Shown: positions 1 through 9,113, numbered from the stretch's first letter. The stretch is 64,000 bases of DNA from Methylomonas sp. AM2-LC (GCF_039904985.1 NZ_CP157005.1:4483501-4547500), one strand, 5' to 3'. Made by a program: numbers and translations. The notes: generated by a model not told the origin, from the letters alone.

Positions 1-713
1 CGGTTATGAGCGGCACATTGCCAGCACTTGGAGCAGCAACAGCTGCGGCAGCGTTCACCATCGGTGTAAAATCAGGTGACTTTTATGCTTTTATCGAGCT
101 TATGGAGAGCCAAGGAAAAACCAATATTCTATCCAGCCCGAGAATATCTAGCCTTAATAATCAAAAAGCTGTAATAAAAGTAGGTCAAGATCAATATTTT
201 ATTACTAACGTTTCCTCGAACAATAGCGTCGGTGTCACCAACGTAGTGACTCAAGATATTACCTGGACACCTTTCTTTTCGGGTATAGCATTGGATGTGA
301 CACCACAAATTGCGGATAGCAATAATATCACCCTACATATCCATCCATCCGTTACCCGTGTCACTAACGATATTAAACAATTTACTATAAACGACCAACC
401 CAATGAAATTCCCATGGCGTTAAATGTAGTCAGAGAATCTGATAGCGTGGTGCATGCAGAGAATGGTCAGATTATTGTTATCGGTGGATTAATGCAAACC
501 GACATTCAGGATAATCAGAATGGGGTATCTATGTTGGCAGGCATACCCTATGTGGGCAATTTATTCCGCCAAAACTCTGGCACTGGTCAAAAATCTGAAT
601 TGGTAATTTTGCTAAAACCCACTATCATCAATAGTAGTAATGATTGGGATGAATCAATTGAAAGAAGCCGCCAACATTTACAAGATCTGGAACAGAAAAA
701 ATTGTGGAAATAG
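1..713 (+). CDS. mshL: MSHA biogenesis secretin MshL, C-terminal part (5' end outside window)
   Basis: This is the C-terminal ~236 residues of an outer-membrane secretin, the multimeric gate through which a type IV pilus exits. The open frame runs in from the window edge; the ATG at 6 is internal. Visible secretin features are the NILSSPRISSLNNQKAVIKV stretch, where strands of the barrel begin, and the terminal GIPYVGNLFR signature that closes the secretin domain. It is followed 34 bp later by mshM and the other msh genes on the same strand, so the assignment to MshL rather than PilQ or GspD rests on this context. The N-terminal domains cannot be seen. Confidence 0.9.
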   Translation, partial: VMSGTLPALGAATAAAAFTIGVKSGDFYAFIELMESQGKTNILSSPRISSLNNQKAVIKVGQDQYFITNVSSNNSVGVTNVVTQDITWTPFFSGIALDVTPQIADSNNITLHIHPSVTRVTNDIKQFTINDQPNEIPMALNVVRESDSVVHAENGQIIVIGGLMQTDIQDNQNGVSMLAGIPYVGNLFRQNSGTGQKSELVILLKPTIINSSNDWDESIERSRQHLQDLEQKKLWK

Positions 714-747
714 ATAATGGACAACAGGAGGTTGCTTAAGCACGACT

Positions 748-1653
748 ATGTATCTAAAGCACTTTGGCCTAACTCAGCTGCCATTTAATCTGACTCCGGA
801 TACCCAGTTTTTCTGTGATTTACCCACGCATAGAGAGGCCCTAAATGTGCTGTTAATTGCACTGCAAGGTGGCGAAGGATTCATAAAAATCACAGGGCCA
901 GTGGGTACTGGAAAAACACTGCTGTGCCGCAAATTACTCAATGAACTGCCTGCCCCGTTTGTGACTGCCTATATTCCCAACCCAGATATGGACACCACCG
1001 CACTACACCAATCAATCGCAGATGAATTTAACCTGCGCTACGCTCGCAGCAATGACCAAAGCCGTATTTTGGTAAAAATCAATAAGTATTTACTGCAAGC
1101 ATCTCAACAAGGCCAAAAAGTGGTACTTATTATCGATGAAGCTCAAGCGATGCCACTTAAAACCTTGGAGTCTTTGAGACTGCTGACAAATCTTGAGACA
1201 GAAAAACAGAAACTATTGCAAATAGTCTTATTTGCTCAGCCTGAACTCGATAAAATCCTCCAGCAAAAATCGATTCGCCAGTTAAGGCAGCGCATTAGTT
1301 TCAGTTATCAATTGCAAGCCCTCAACAAACAGCAAATTCAGGAGTATCTACTACACCGTCTATATATAGCGGGGAATACTCATACCGACTTACTCGGAAT
1401 TTTTAGCGCAACCGCTTTGCAGTTTTACACGAAGGGAATTCCGCGACTGATTAATATACTTGCGCATAAAGCATTATTAGCTGCTTACGGTAAAGGTCAT
1501 AGTTCCATCGGTTGGCAGCATATCCATCTTGCGGCAGTAGACACCGAAGATACCCGTCGCCATTTAAATATTTGGTTATTCAGAAAAGTATTACCTTGGC
1601 TAGTGGTAGCGAGTGCCGTGTTTATTTATTTTCTCCCCCGCTTACCATTATGA
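748..1653 (+). CDS. mshM: MSHA biogenesis ATPase MshM (ExeA-like AAA)
   Basis: A 301-residue ExeA/MshM-type AAA ATPase. Residues 50-57 form a Walker A motif (GPVGTGKT) and the VLIIDEAQ segment near residue 130 is the Walker B. The last ~20 residues (about 281-301) are a single hydrophobic segment, so the ATPase is probably anchored in the inner membrane. Family members help assemble or place the secretin, apparently in connection with peptidoglycan. Its stop overlaps the mshN start (ATGA at 1650-1653), which indicates translational coupling. GGAGG-like bases about 16 nt upstream give only moderate support to the ATG at 748, but the MYLKHFGL N-terminus is typical of the family. Confidence 0.93.
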   Translation: MYLKHFGLTQLPFNLTPDTQFFCDLPTHREALNVLLIALQGGEGFIKITGPVGTGKTLLCRKLLNELPAPFVTAYIPNPDMDTTALHQSIADEFNLRYARSNDQSRILVKINKYLLQASQQGQKVVLIIDEAQAMPLKTLESLRLLTNLETEKQKLLQIVLFAQPELDKILQQKSIRQLRQRISFSYQLQALNKQQIQEYLLHRLYIAGNTHTDLLGIFSATALQFYTKGIPRLINILAHKALLAAYGKGHSSIGWQHIHLAAVDTEDTRRHLNIWLFRKVLPWLVVASAVFIYFLPRLPL

Positions 1654-2900
1654 GTTTAATCAACCAAATGTTACGCGACCTGGAAATGCGTAATAACAAT
1701 AGACCAGCCAACTCGGTACTTGAGATCCATACCGCAGAAAAGCAGCGTTACACCAGCAATTTTTTAAAGTTATTACCTATTTTCACGCTGGTATTAGCTT
1801 ATTTTGCCTGGCAACATTACCAAGCCCTGTTTCTTTCTGGGACCACTGGCAATTTAACGCAACTGCCTACCGTCAGTTCTGCCGATCCTCAGCCTATCAC
1901 CAATACTCAGTTACAGTCTCAACCTCTATCTCAAGCACCAATAGTAACAGCAGCTAAGGCGCAAATTGAAGTTCAGCCCATATCGCAAGCTGAGTTAGTA
2001 TCACCTGATCCAGTTAAAACTCAGGCTCAACCCTTATTAATCGAAGAAAAGGTGACTCAAGCAGCAACGGCTAACCTATCGCCAGAAAGCTCAGCCGCCG
2101 ATAAAGCCTCAGCTAAGGTTAAAATTGCTAATACACTGCAAACGAATAACAAGCCATCCTTAGTTATTCATCCAGTAACGCACCCAGAAAACCAAACTCA
2201 AGCATCGGTTAAATTGGCATCGACAAAACCAAAGTCAGAAACGATGGGCAAACCCAATTTATCACCCGATAAAATCAACTTAGTGACCAACACTCTACAG
2301 ACAAGCAATCTCATAAAACCAGAAAAACCCGTATCCATCTCAGAGCGCATAGCTTCACTCTTTTTAGCTGCTAAAAAAAATCCTTCCTTATCTAATAAAA
2401 GCGCCCAGTTGGAAACTATTTTGCAACTGAATCCCCAATTTCTACCTGCGCGAACACTCTTGCTTGAAACTCTGATCAAAAACAAAGCTACCAATCAGGA
2501 ACTTAGTCGTTTTACTGATGATAGCTTACAAATATTCCCCCACAATTTACAGTTTAAAAAAACCAAAGCGCACTTATACATCCTGCAGAAAAATTTTATT
2601 GCTGCCGTAAACCTACTGGAAAATGACAATTTGGAAAGTACTTCCGACAGCGAATATCTGGCTTTACTAGCGGGTTGCTACGCACAATTACAGCGCTATC
2701 CGCAAGCAGCCAGTATTTACCTAAAACTCACACAAATCGAAGCCGATAAAGCTGAAAACTGGTTAGGTTTAGGTGTATCAGAAGACAAACTGAATCAAGC
2801 AAAATTAGCTATTAACGCCTACCAACAGGCTTTAGATAAAAATACTTTGCAAGGAGAAGTTGTGGACTATATTAAACAAAGACTCCAAGTTTTAAATTAA
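1650..2900 (+). CDS. mshN: MSHA biogenesis protein MshN (TPR)
   Basis: A 416-residue protein when started at the ATG at 1650, which overlaps the mshM stop by 4 nt. An upstream in-frame extension to 1512 is rejected because the N-terminus MSLINQMLRDLEMR is the family's usual start. There is one membrane segment at about residues 36-55, then a long Gln/Pro/Thr/Ser-rich linker (about 60-210), then TPR-like helical repeats in the C-terminal ~150 residues (for example YLALLAGCYAQLQRYPQAAS). In related systems it is an inner-membrane assembly factor partnering MshM and the secretin. The linker is low in complexity and probably diverges quickly. Confidence 0.88.
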   Translation: MSLINQMLRDLEMRNNNRPANSVLEIHTAEKQRYTSNFLKLLPIFTLVLAYFAWQHYQALFLSGTTGNLTQLPTVSSADPQPITNTQLQSQPLSQAPIVTAAKAQIEVQPISQAELVSPDPVKTQAQPLLIEEKVTQAATANLSPESSAADKASAKVKIANTLQTNNKPSLVIHPVTHPENQTQASVKLASTKPKSETMGKPNLSPDKINLVTNTLQTSNLIKPEKPVSISERIASLFLAAKKNPSLSNKSAQLETILQLNPQFLPARTLLLETLIKNKATNQELSRFTDDSLQIFPHNLQFKKTKAHLYILQKNFIAAVNLLENDNLESTSDSEYLALLAGCYAQLQRYPQAASIYLKLTQIEADKAENWLGLGVSEDKLNQAKLAINAYQQALDKNTLQGEVVDYIKQRLQVLN

Positions 2901-2907
2901 CCACTTT

Positions 2908-4605
2908 ATGGAAATATCCCCAAGAAAAATTCGCATTGGCGACTTGTTGGTACAACACCGGATCATCAGCTCTGAGCAATTGATGACGGCACTTGCTGAA
3001 CAAAAAAAAACAGGTCGAAAACTGGGTAGAACCCTGATTGATTTGAATTTCATTAAAGAAACAGATTTACTCAATTTTCTATCACGCCAATTACAAATTC
3101 CGTATCTGGATATTTCTCAATACAAACGCAAACCGGAGGTTTGTAAAGAGTTACCTGAAAATCTGGCTCGTCGTTACCGGGCCATGCTGCTGGAAAGTAA
3201 CGAGACAGAAGTATTATTGGCAATGGCTGATCCCAGCGACTTAATGGGGCTGGACGAAATTAATCGGGTATTGAAAAAACGTATTCGACAGGCCGTTGTT
3301 AAAGAATCTGACTTACTGACAGCTATCGATCAGGCCTATCGACGAACGGATGAAATCATCTCTTTGGCCGATCAATTAAGTGAAGAACTAGCTGAAAATG
3401 CTTTTGATTTAAACACGCTAATTTCAAGTAGCGAAGTCAATGACGCTCCTGTCGTAAAATTATTACAATCCATTTTTGAAGATGCTCTACAGACGAATGC
3501 CTCGGATATTCATATTGAACCCGACGAATCTGTATTGAGAATCCGGCAACGGGTTGATGGGGTTTTAAATGAACATGTATTAGACAATGTGAATATTGCT
3601 TCGGCATTGGTTGTACGCTTAAAACTGATGTGCGGACTTAATATCTCGGAAAAGCGTTTACCCCAAGATGGTCGATTTTCGATTCGGGTAAAAAATAAAA
3701 CCTTAGATATCAGGCTTTCAACCTTACCTATTCAAAACGGTGAATCGGTGGTGATGCGGATTCTGGATCAATCCAAAGGCTTACTTAATTTGGATCTATT
3801 AGGGATGCCGGCAGAGCTTTTGAAGCGTTTCAAAGCTCATATCAATAACCCGCAAGGTCTGGTTTTGGTAACAGGTCCAACAGGTAGCGGAAAAACCACC
3901 ACTTTATATGCGGCGCTATCAGATATTAACAAACCCCAAACCAAAATTATTACCGCAGAGGATCCGGTGGAATACAGTATTCCTCGCATTAATCAGGCAC
4001 AGATTAACGATAAAATTGGTATGAGCTTCGCTAATGTGCTGCGCTCCGCTCTACGTCAGGATCCTGATGTTATTTTGGTGGGAGAAATTCGTGATCGGGA
4101 AACGGCTGAAATAGCTGTGCGCGCCTCTATAACCGGTCATTTGGTATTCTCAACCCTGCACACTAACGGTGCAGTAGAAACCGCTACCCGGTTATTAGAC
4201 ATGGGTATTGAAGGGTATATTCTGGCTACCGCATTAAAAGTGATTATTGCTCAGCGTTTAGTCAGAAAAATCTGTGACCGCTGTTCGCAAACAGTCACTA
4301 TTGATGAAACTGAAAGTATCTGGCTAGAAAAAATGCTTGGTGCAGATGCTCAACAGATTACTTTTAAACAAGGTGTTGGCTGCCAACATTGCAACCATGT
4401 CGGTTACCGTGGACGTATAGGCGTATATGAACTACTTGAATTAGGTCACGAAACTTTGGATGCACTTAGGCGCAACGATTCATCTGCATTCGTAGCCGCC
4501 GCCCACAACACATTGGGTTTTAAACGCTTTTCCTTACAGGCGCTAGACTTGGTTAAACAAGGTTCGACCACTTTACACGAAGTGATGCGTATCTCGGAAG
4601 CTTAA
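2908..4605 (+). CDS. mshE: MSHA pilus extension ATPase MshE (GspE/PilB family)
   Basis: A 565-residue hexameric assembly ATPase that powers pilin polymerisation. The N-terminal MshEN domain contains two 24-residue copies of the cyclic-di-GMP-binding pattern (residues 9-32, starting RIGDLLV, and 38-61, starting KLGRTLI), each ending in Gln. The ATPase core has a Walker A GPTGSGKT at about 326-333 and a Walker B region DPDVILVGEIRDRETAE at about 386. A four-cysteine zinc knuckle (CDRC...CQHC) lies near residues 453-492. The gene starts 7 bp after mshN and ends 1 bp before mshG. The binding motifs suggest that pilus extension responds to cyclic-di-GMP, although two conserved glycines are replaced. 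Confidence 0.95.
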   Translation: MEISPRKIRIGDLLVQHRIISSEQLMTALAEQKKTGRKLGRTLIDLNFIKETDLLNFLSRQLQIPYLDISQYKRKPEVCKELPENLARRYRAMLLESNETEVLLAMADPSDLMGLDEINRVLKKRIRQAVVKESDLLTAIDQAYRRTDEIISLADQLSEELAENAFDLNTLISSSEVNDAPVVKLLQSIFEDALQTNASDIHIEPDESVLRIRQRVDGVLNEHVLDNVNIASALVVRLKLMCGLNISEKRLPQDGRFSIRVKNKTLDIRLSTLPIQNGESVVMRILDQSKGLLNLDLLGMPAELLKRFKAHINNPQGLVLVTGPTGSGKTTTLYAALSDINKPQTKIITAEDPVEYSIPRINQAQINDKIGMSFANVLRSALRQDPDVILVGEIRDRETAEIAVRASITGHLVFSTLHTNGAVETATRLLDMGIEGYILATALKVIIAQRLVRKICDRCSQTVTIDETESIWLEKMLGADAQQITFKQGVGCQHCNHVGYRGRIGVYELLELGHETLDALRRNDSSAFVAAAHNTLGFKRFSLQALDLVKQGSTTLHEVMRISEA

Positions 4606-4606
4606 C

Positions 4607-5827
4607 ATGACTAATTACCACTACAAAGCCCGAAATAGCGCTGGAAAGCTAGTTATTGGCACCTTGGAAGCTGAATCGACACAATTAGTGGCACAGACAT
4701 TACATAATCGTGGACAGATTCCGATTACGATTGAACAAATTAAAGACAGCAAAGATTTATTGGAGCAACTTAACTATTGGCAAGCTTTACGTAATATAGA
4801 CACTAACGATCTGATTCTTTTCAGTAGGCAAATGTACAGTCTGACTAAAGCAGGTGTACCTATCACCCGAGCGATTATCAGTTTGGCCGAGTCCAATCGC
4901 AACATTGCCATGAAACAAGCACTACAGAATATTTCGCAACGACTTGAAGCCGGACAAACTTTATCGCAAGCTCTTGCCCAGCACCCCAAAATATTTCCGC
5001 TACTTTTGATCAGTATTATTAATGTAGGCGAAACGACTGGAGGACTTGAGCAGGCATTTAATCAAATTAGCCATTATCTGTATCGTGAAAAAGAAACTCA
5101 GGGCCGGGTAAAGTCAGCTTTTCGTTATCCTATGATGGTCATTGCAGCTATTAGTATTGCCATGGTGGTGGTTAATATTTATGTTATCCCTGCATTCAAA
5201 GGTGTATTCGATAAATTAGGTGCCGAATTACCATGGCAAACGCGATTATTAATGTCTATTTCCAATTTTACCGTCAACTACTGGCCCTATCTCCTAGGCG
5301 GCTTATTGGCAATATTACTGATTCTTCGCAAATTTATCAGCACCCCACAAGGTAAATTGCAATGGCACTGGTTAATGCTGAAATTGCCATTGATTGGCAA
5401 CATTATTACGGATGCCACCATGGAACGCTTTTGTCGCTCTTTTGCGATGATCATGCAAGCGGGTGTACCACTCATACAAGGCATTGCTATTGTGTCTAAT
5501 TCGGTAGGTAATGAATACATTAGCAGCAAATTACAACGTATGCGAATAGGCATCGAAAAAGGAGATAGTATTAGCCGTATGGCGAAAAACATTGGCTTGT
5601 TTCCGCCATTGGTTATTCAAATGCTACTAGTAGGTGAAGAATCCGGCAATATCTCAGATATGCTGGCAGAGGCCGCTGAATTTTATGAAGGTGAAATTGA
5701 TGCCTTGCTTAAAAATCTGGCCACGGCTATCGAACCCATTTTGATTATTATCATCGGACTGATGGTTTTAATTCTGGCTTTAGGTATTTTCCTACCAATG
5801 TGGAATATCTCTTCAGCCATGCATTAA
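4607..5827 (+). CDS. mshG: MSHA biogenesis platform protein MshG (GspF/PilC family)
   Basis: A 406-residue inner-membrane platform protein on which the MshE motor acts. It has the duplicated T2SS-F architecture: a first cytoplasmic domain with LILFSRQMYSLTKAGVPITRA (about 68-87), a membrane hairpin around residues 170-240, a second homologous domain with ERFCRSFAMIMQAGVPL (about 272-288), and a C-terminal membrane helix ending in LGIFLPMW. Length and domain order are complete. It is the last gene of the upstream msh block; the prepilin genes resume after the insertion sequence at 6310-7602. Confidence 0.94.
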   Translation: MTNYHYKARNSAGKLVIGTLEAESTQLVAQTLHNRGQIPITIEQIKDSKDLLEQLNYWQALRNIDTNDLILFSRQMYSLTKAGVPITRAIISLAESNRNIAMKQALQNISQRLEAGQTLSQALAQHPKIFPLLLISIINVGETTGGLEQAFNQISHYLYREKETQGRVKSAFRYPMMVIAAISIAMVVVNIYVIPAFKGVFDKLGAELPWQTRLLMSISNFTVNYWPYLLGGLLAILLILRKFISTPQGKLQWHWLMLKLPLIGNIITDATMERFCRSFAMIMQAGVPLIQGIAIVSNSVGNEYISSKLQRMRIGIEKGDSISRMAKNIGLFPPLVIQMLLVGEESGNISDMLAEAAEFYEGEIDALLKNLATAIEPILIIIIGLMVLILALGIFLPMWNISSAMH

Positions 5828-5875
5828 CCAACGGGTATAAAAGTACTGGTCGTCAGCAAAACGGTTGCTTTGTTA

Positions 5876-6106
5876 TTAATTCGACGAATGTAATGTTTGA
5901 CAACGTGGGCAAAGATGTAATCCGTCCGCGGTGCGAACCCAGCCAGATTTATCCAGAGACTGATCCAGTGAGGCTTCCAGCCAAGCCCTGCCATCACTAA
6001 TGCGGCGACCAGAACGCTCGTCTAATCGAGTCGTTCTACGGTACTCGATAGATCTTAAGCCTTGCGGATTACAAATATCACAAAATATAAAAGTACGTAT
6101 TGTCAT
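5876..6106 (-). CDS. Small protein with two CxxC motifs, hypothetical
   Basis: A 76-residue protein whose ends carry CDIC (residues 9-12) and CPRC (about 67-70), an arrangement that could bind one zinc ion in a ribbon-like fold. The middle is rich in Arg and Asp, including RSGRRISDGRAW. I do not recognise a named family. It runs opposite to the pilus genes, begins ATG at 6106 without a clear Shine-Dalgarno sequence, and is followed by mshG in convergent orientation. Composition does not mark it as foreign. It might be a real small zinc protein or a fortuitous frame; the paired cysteines and tryptophans favour a real protein. Confidence 0.5.
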   Translation of the reverse strand: MTIRTFIFCDICNPQGLRSIEYRRTTRLDERSGRRISDGRAWLEASLDQSLDKSGWVRTADGLHLCPRCQTLHSSN

Positions 6107-6309
6107 GCTAATGAATAATTGTAAGTGGCGTAATAGTAAACGTATTCGGTAGTTTGCATATAACTGTTGTATGTCTACTAGTATAGTCTACAATTCAAGC
6201 AACTATTGGGTGATTTAGTTTACGATGTTGTGACGCTATACCTATAACCATAAACAGGATAACTGGCACTGGTACTAAAGGAATCTGTTAATATTATCCT
6301 TAATGACGC
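6107..6309. other. Noncoding stretch between small CxxC gene and insertion sequence
   Basis: About 200 AT-rich bases with no open frame of note and no clear hairpin. It would hold the promoter of the small minus-strand gene. It is probably also part of the original spacer between mshG and the prepilin genes before the insertion sequence arrived. Confidence 0.4.
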
Positions 6310-7602
6310 ATTGCCTCATAGAAAAAGGTAACCCAAAGGTCAGATACGATGCCTCACATTAGGTGTAACCGAGACATGTGAAAAAATGATCTTTAATTGT
6401 TGCTCAATAGTGGCTTTCATTGCAAATGGATTAAGTTGATCATGTTGTTCTTTTAAAGCGATTTTAGTCGCTTCTGGAATTTCCGGATGATGCAGAATAC
6501 GTTGGTAAGGTGTGAGCGGTTGGTGATATTTTTTAACGTATTTTGCGCCATGACGATGTTTCTCTTTCAATTTTAAGCTCGGGCAAAAGTGGTTTTGCAA
6601 AGGACACCAAAGCGAGCTATAAACGTCATTCATTAAGGCTACGAGCTTGGGATTGCCAAGACGATCATAACCAAAGAGCTGTCTGGCGTGAGTCCAGTTT
6701 TTCTGTTCAACATGGGCATTATCATTTTTCTTGTAAGGCCTAGAGCGAGTAAAAGCCGGTTTGCCGGGGTGATCGGTGAAATAGCGGACTAAATGGTGAT
6801 TCAAAAATTCAGAACCATTATCGCAATCGAATCCGCGCAAGGGGAATGGCAAGAGAGACTCAATGGCCTGAATTTGTTCCAGTACGCCATGAGAGCCCTT
6901 ATTCCAGGTTGCGCGGCATTCTGTCCAACCGGTCACTATATCGGTCATGGTCAAGCTCCATACAAAATCCCCTAATAACGTGTTCCCACAATGGGCAACC
7001 GTATCGGCTTCCATAAAGCCAGGTAGCGTCTCATCCCAGTGGTGGGTGCGAATCGGGATTTGATTCTTTAACAAGGTTCCTGGTTTAGTGCCGGATAATC
7101 CTTTGGGATGCCTGATGCGTAAAGGCTTTAACAACCGATCTAAAGTCGCTGCCGAAATCTTGAGTAAATCGGCACGAACCGTTTCTGGCAGTGGTTCATA
7201 GTAGGCTTCATAGTGTGGCAACCAATCCGGTAACGCGGCCTTTAATCGTTTGCCACAAGCTTGGTCAATCGCAAACCAGATTCGACGCAAGGGTTCCATG
7301 AGTTGATCTGCTTGGTATTTCGGTTTAGCTCCCGGTCGTTTGCGTGGCGGCGCTTTTTCTAATTTGCGATTTAACAAGCGGATCGCGTACTTGCGGGCAT
7401 AACCACAGACCTCGCAGAATTCGTTTAAAATCGCTTGTTTTCCAAGCTTATCGCTTTGATGATAACGCTTTAGGATTGCTTCTAAATATGCTTTGCGTGC
7501 CTGTTTGCCCATTGTGGTAATCCGCTTCTTTTCGGTTACCATTAATGTGAGGCATCGATACCTTTTTAAGCACCTTTTCGGTTACATTTAATTTGAGGCA
7601 AT
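6310..7602 (-). mobile_element. Insertion sequence with DDE integrase-type transposase and two-copy terminal repeats
   Basis: A ~1293-bp element bounded by the inverted 9-mer ATTGCCTCA (6310-6318) and its complement (7594-7602). Each end carries the unit TGCCTCA-N8/9-GTAACC twice in direct orientation. On the left the units are at 6312-6333 and 6350-6370; the right end mirrors this, with its inner unit near 7528-7553. This gives four likely transposase-binding sites. The transposase gene starts inside the right inner unit and stops inside the left inner one. I could find no target-site duplication in the immediate flanks. The element separates mshG from mshA and is transcribed against the pilus operon. 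Confidence 0.85.
6340..7542 (-). CDS. Integrase-core (rve) transposase of the insertion sequence
   Basis: A 400-residue transposase. The N-terminal ~90 residues form a helix-turn-helix-like DNA-binding region (GKQAILNEFCEVCGYARKYA), followed by a basic stretch. The RNase H-like catalytic core has the DDE residues in FMEADTVAHCG (about 180), FDCDNGSEFLN (about 240) and HVEQKN (about 276). Frame and length look intact, so the element may still be active. The core resembles IS3/IS481-type integrases, but I cannot name its ISfinder family with confidence. The start ATGGTAACCGAAAAG lies in the right inner terminal repeat; an internal Met at residue 11 is an alternative start. Confidence 0.88.
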   Translation of the reverse strand: MVTEKKRITTMGKQARKAYLEAILKRYHQSDKLGKQAILNEFCEVCGYARKYAIRLLNRKLEKAPPRKRPGAKPKYQADQLMEPLRRIWFAIDQACGKRLKAALPDWLPHYEAYYEPLPETVRADLLKISAATLDRLLKPLRIRHPKGLSGTKPGTLLKNQIPIRTHHWDETLPGFMEADTVAHCGNTLLGDFVWSLTMTDIVTGWTECRATWNKGSHGVLEQIQAIESLLPFPLRGFDCDNGSEFLNHHLVRYFTDHPGKPAFTRSRPYKKNDNAHVEQKNWTHARQLFGYDRLGNPKLVALMNDVYSSLWCPLQNHFCPSLKLKEKHRHGAKYVKKYHQPLTPYQRILHHPEIPEATKIALKEQHDQLNPFAMKATIEQQLKIIFSHVSVTPNVRHRI

Positions 7603-7690
7603 TCGATGAATATGGTTAAATGCATGTAATTGCTAGAAATCGATTAAAATCTCATAGTACAAAAAATTAAATATCTACAATAGGTGATAA

Positions 7691-8140
7691 ATGAACCACA
7701 ACAAACAATCAGGCTTCACATTAATTGAGCTAGTCATGGTTATTGTAATACTGGGTATACTGGCAGCAACAGCACTACCTAAATTTGTTAATTTGGGTAC
7801 TCAGGCTAGAACAGCGTCCGTAAAAGCACTGGCTGGTGCGGTACAAAGTGCGGTAGCCATTGCTCAATCCACCTATCTGGCTTCAGGCAATCTCACCGCC
7901 ACCAGCATCACCACTTCTGACGGTACTTCGGTAGCAGTTACAGTGGCAAGTGGCACACCCACCGCTGTAGGTATAGTCGCCATGGTAACTGCCAGCTCCG
8001 ATTATGCAACAACGCCAACCACACTTACCGGCGCAAGCACGGTCACCTGGACTTATACCAATAGTCCAACTTCAGCAAATTGCAACGTTTTATACACCGT
8101 GGCCACAGGGCTTGCTACATACACCGTTAGTGGTTGCTAA
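7691..8140 (+). CDS. mshA: MSHA-type major prepilin MshA
   Basis: A 149-residue type IV prepilin with a 9-residue leader ending in Gly, then [19 protein letters not shown]. Cleavage falls between Gly9 and Phe10, and Glu sits at mature position 5. The hydrophobic N-terminal helix is followed by a Thr/Ser/Ala-rich globular part. Two cysteines near the C-terminus (NCNV and the final SGC) would form the D-loop disulfide. It is the first and most MshA-like of five consecutive prepilin genes, so it is the likely fibre subunit. TAGGTGATAA just before the ATG serves as a ribosome-binding site. With the IS upstream it needs its own promoter between 7603 and 7690. Confidence 0.88.
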   Translation: MNHNKQSGFTLIELVMVIVILGILAATALPKFVNLGTQARTASVKALAGAVQSAVAIAQSTYLASGNLTATSITTSDGTSVAVTVASGTPTAVGIVAMVTASSDYATTPTTLTGASTVTWTYTNSPTSANCNVLYTVATGLATYTVSGC

Positions 8141-8188
8141 TGCGCGCCTAATTTGTCAGTTAAACCCGTTTTTGCATTTATTTTAAGA

Positions 8189-8677
8189 GTGAATTTTCAA
8201 AAACAGTCATTAAATAGGAATGGATTTACCCTAATAGAACTGATAGTCATCATCATCATGGTGGGTGTGCTCTCAGCAACTGCTCTACCCAAATTATTTA
8301 ACTATTCGGTTTACCAGCAACGTACTTTGTTTGATGATACGTTGAACGCTATCCGCTATGCTGAAAAGCTAGCGGTAGCGACATCCTGTAATGTGATGGT
8401 GCAAATTACAGGTAACCAATTTACACTACTGCGACCTGCCCTTACTGATCGCAGCAAATGTACATCGACGACTAACACGGATTTTACACTAGCCGTGAGC
8501 AGGCCTGGCACGAGTGAAACCAGCTATCAAAATAGCGTTTCCGGTATTAGTTTAACATCCACTGCCCAATATATTTTCTTCCAGGCTTATGGCAATGCTT
8601 CGAGTACTGCAAGCGTCACTGTGGGCAGCCAAACCATCAACATACAGCAAGCAACGGGCTTCGTGTATGCGCCTTAG
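8189..8677 (+). CDS. mshC: MSHA minor prepilin MshC
   Basis: A minor type IV pilin-like protein with the prepilin signature NGFTLIELIVIIIMVGVL and about 160 residues in all. I prefer the GTG at 8189, which gives a 12-residue leader before the G/F cleavage site; a TTG at 8153 would give an unusually long leader of 24. Two cysteines (TSCN and SKCT) could pair. MshC-type minor pilins are thought to prime the fibre tip. It overlaps mshD, which begins at 8667 before this gene stops at 8677. Confidence 0.82.
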   Translation: MNFQKQSLNRNGFTLIELIVIIIMVGVLSATALPKLFNYSVYQQRTLFDDTLNAIRYAEKLAVATSCNVMVQITGNQFTLLRPALTDRSKCTSTTNTDFTLAVSRPGTSETSYQNSVSGISLTSTAQYIFFQAYGNASSTASVTVGSQTINIQQATGFVYAP

Positions 8678-9113
8678 TCTGATGCGTCACCAAAACGGCG
8701 TTACCTTGATAGAATTGATAATGTCGATGATGATTATCAGCATTACCATAGTTGGCCTGTTCTCGGTAATGAATATCACCAATCGCCACAGCGCCGATCC
8801 AATTGTCACTCATCAGGCTATCGCACTTGCCGAGTCTTATATGGACGAAATTCTGCAACAAAGTTACAGCGGTACCGCAAGCAACATTCGCGCTACCTAC
8901 AATAATGTTGATAATTACAATAATTTGACCAATTCTCCACCACAAACTCAACAAGGCACTAGCATTAGCAATTTATCCGCATATTCTGTGTCTGTCAGTG
9001 TTTCAACGCCTGTCACGCTCAATGGCGGAGTTCTTGCAAAACAAATTACCGTCAGTGTTAGCGGCCCAGGAAACACGCTGGTGACACTGGTTGGATATCG
9101 TGCGAGTTACTGA
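8667..9113 (+). CDS. mshD: MSHA minor prepilin MshD
   Basis: A 148-residue minor prepilin with signature NGVTLIELIMSMMIISITIV. Val replaces the usual Phe at mature position 1 and Glu5 is kept. The start may be the ATG at 8667 (overlapping mshC by 11 bp) or the ATG at 8682, which leaves a 6-residue leader; both lie upstream of the cleavage site. The segment ALAESYMDEILQQSY after the helix is typical of MshD/PilV-like minor pilins. It is followed directly by mshO. Confidence 0.82.
   Translation: MRLSLMRHQNGVTLIELIMSMMIISITIVGLFSVMNITNRHSADPIVTHQAIALAESYMDEILQQSYSGTASNIRATYNNVDNYNNLTNSPPQTQQGTSISNLSAYSVSVSVSTPVTLNGGVLAKQITVSVSGPGNTLVTLVGYRASY

Noticed and set aside
1512..1649. Upstream in-frame extension of mshN overlapping mshM
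   Set aside because: The family's N-terminus MSLINQML begins at 1650, and the overlap with the mshM stop is the usual 4 nt.
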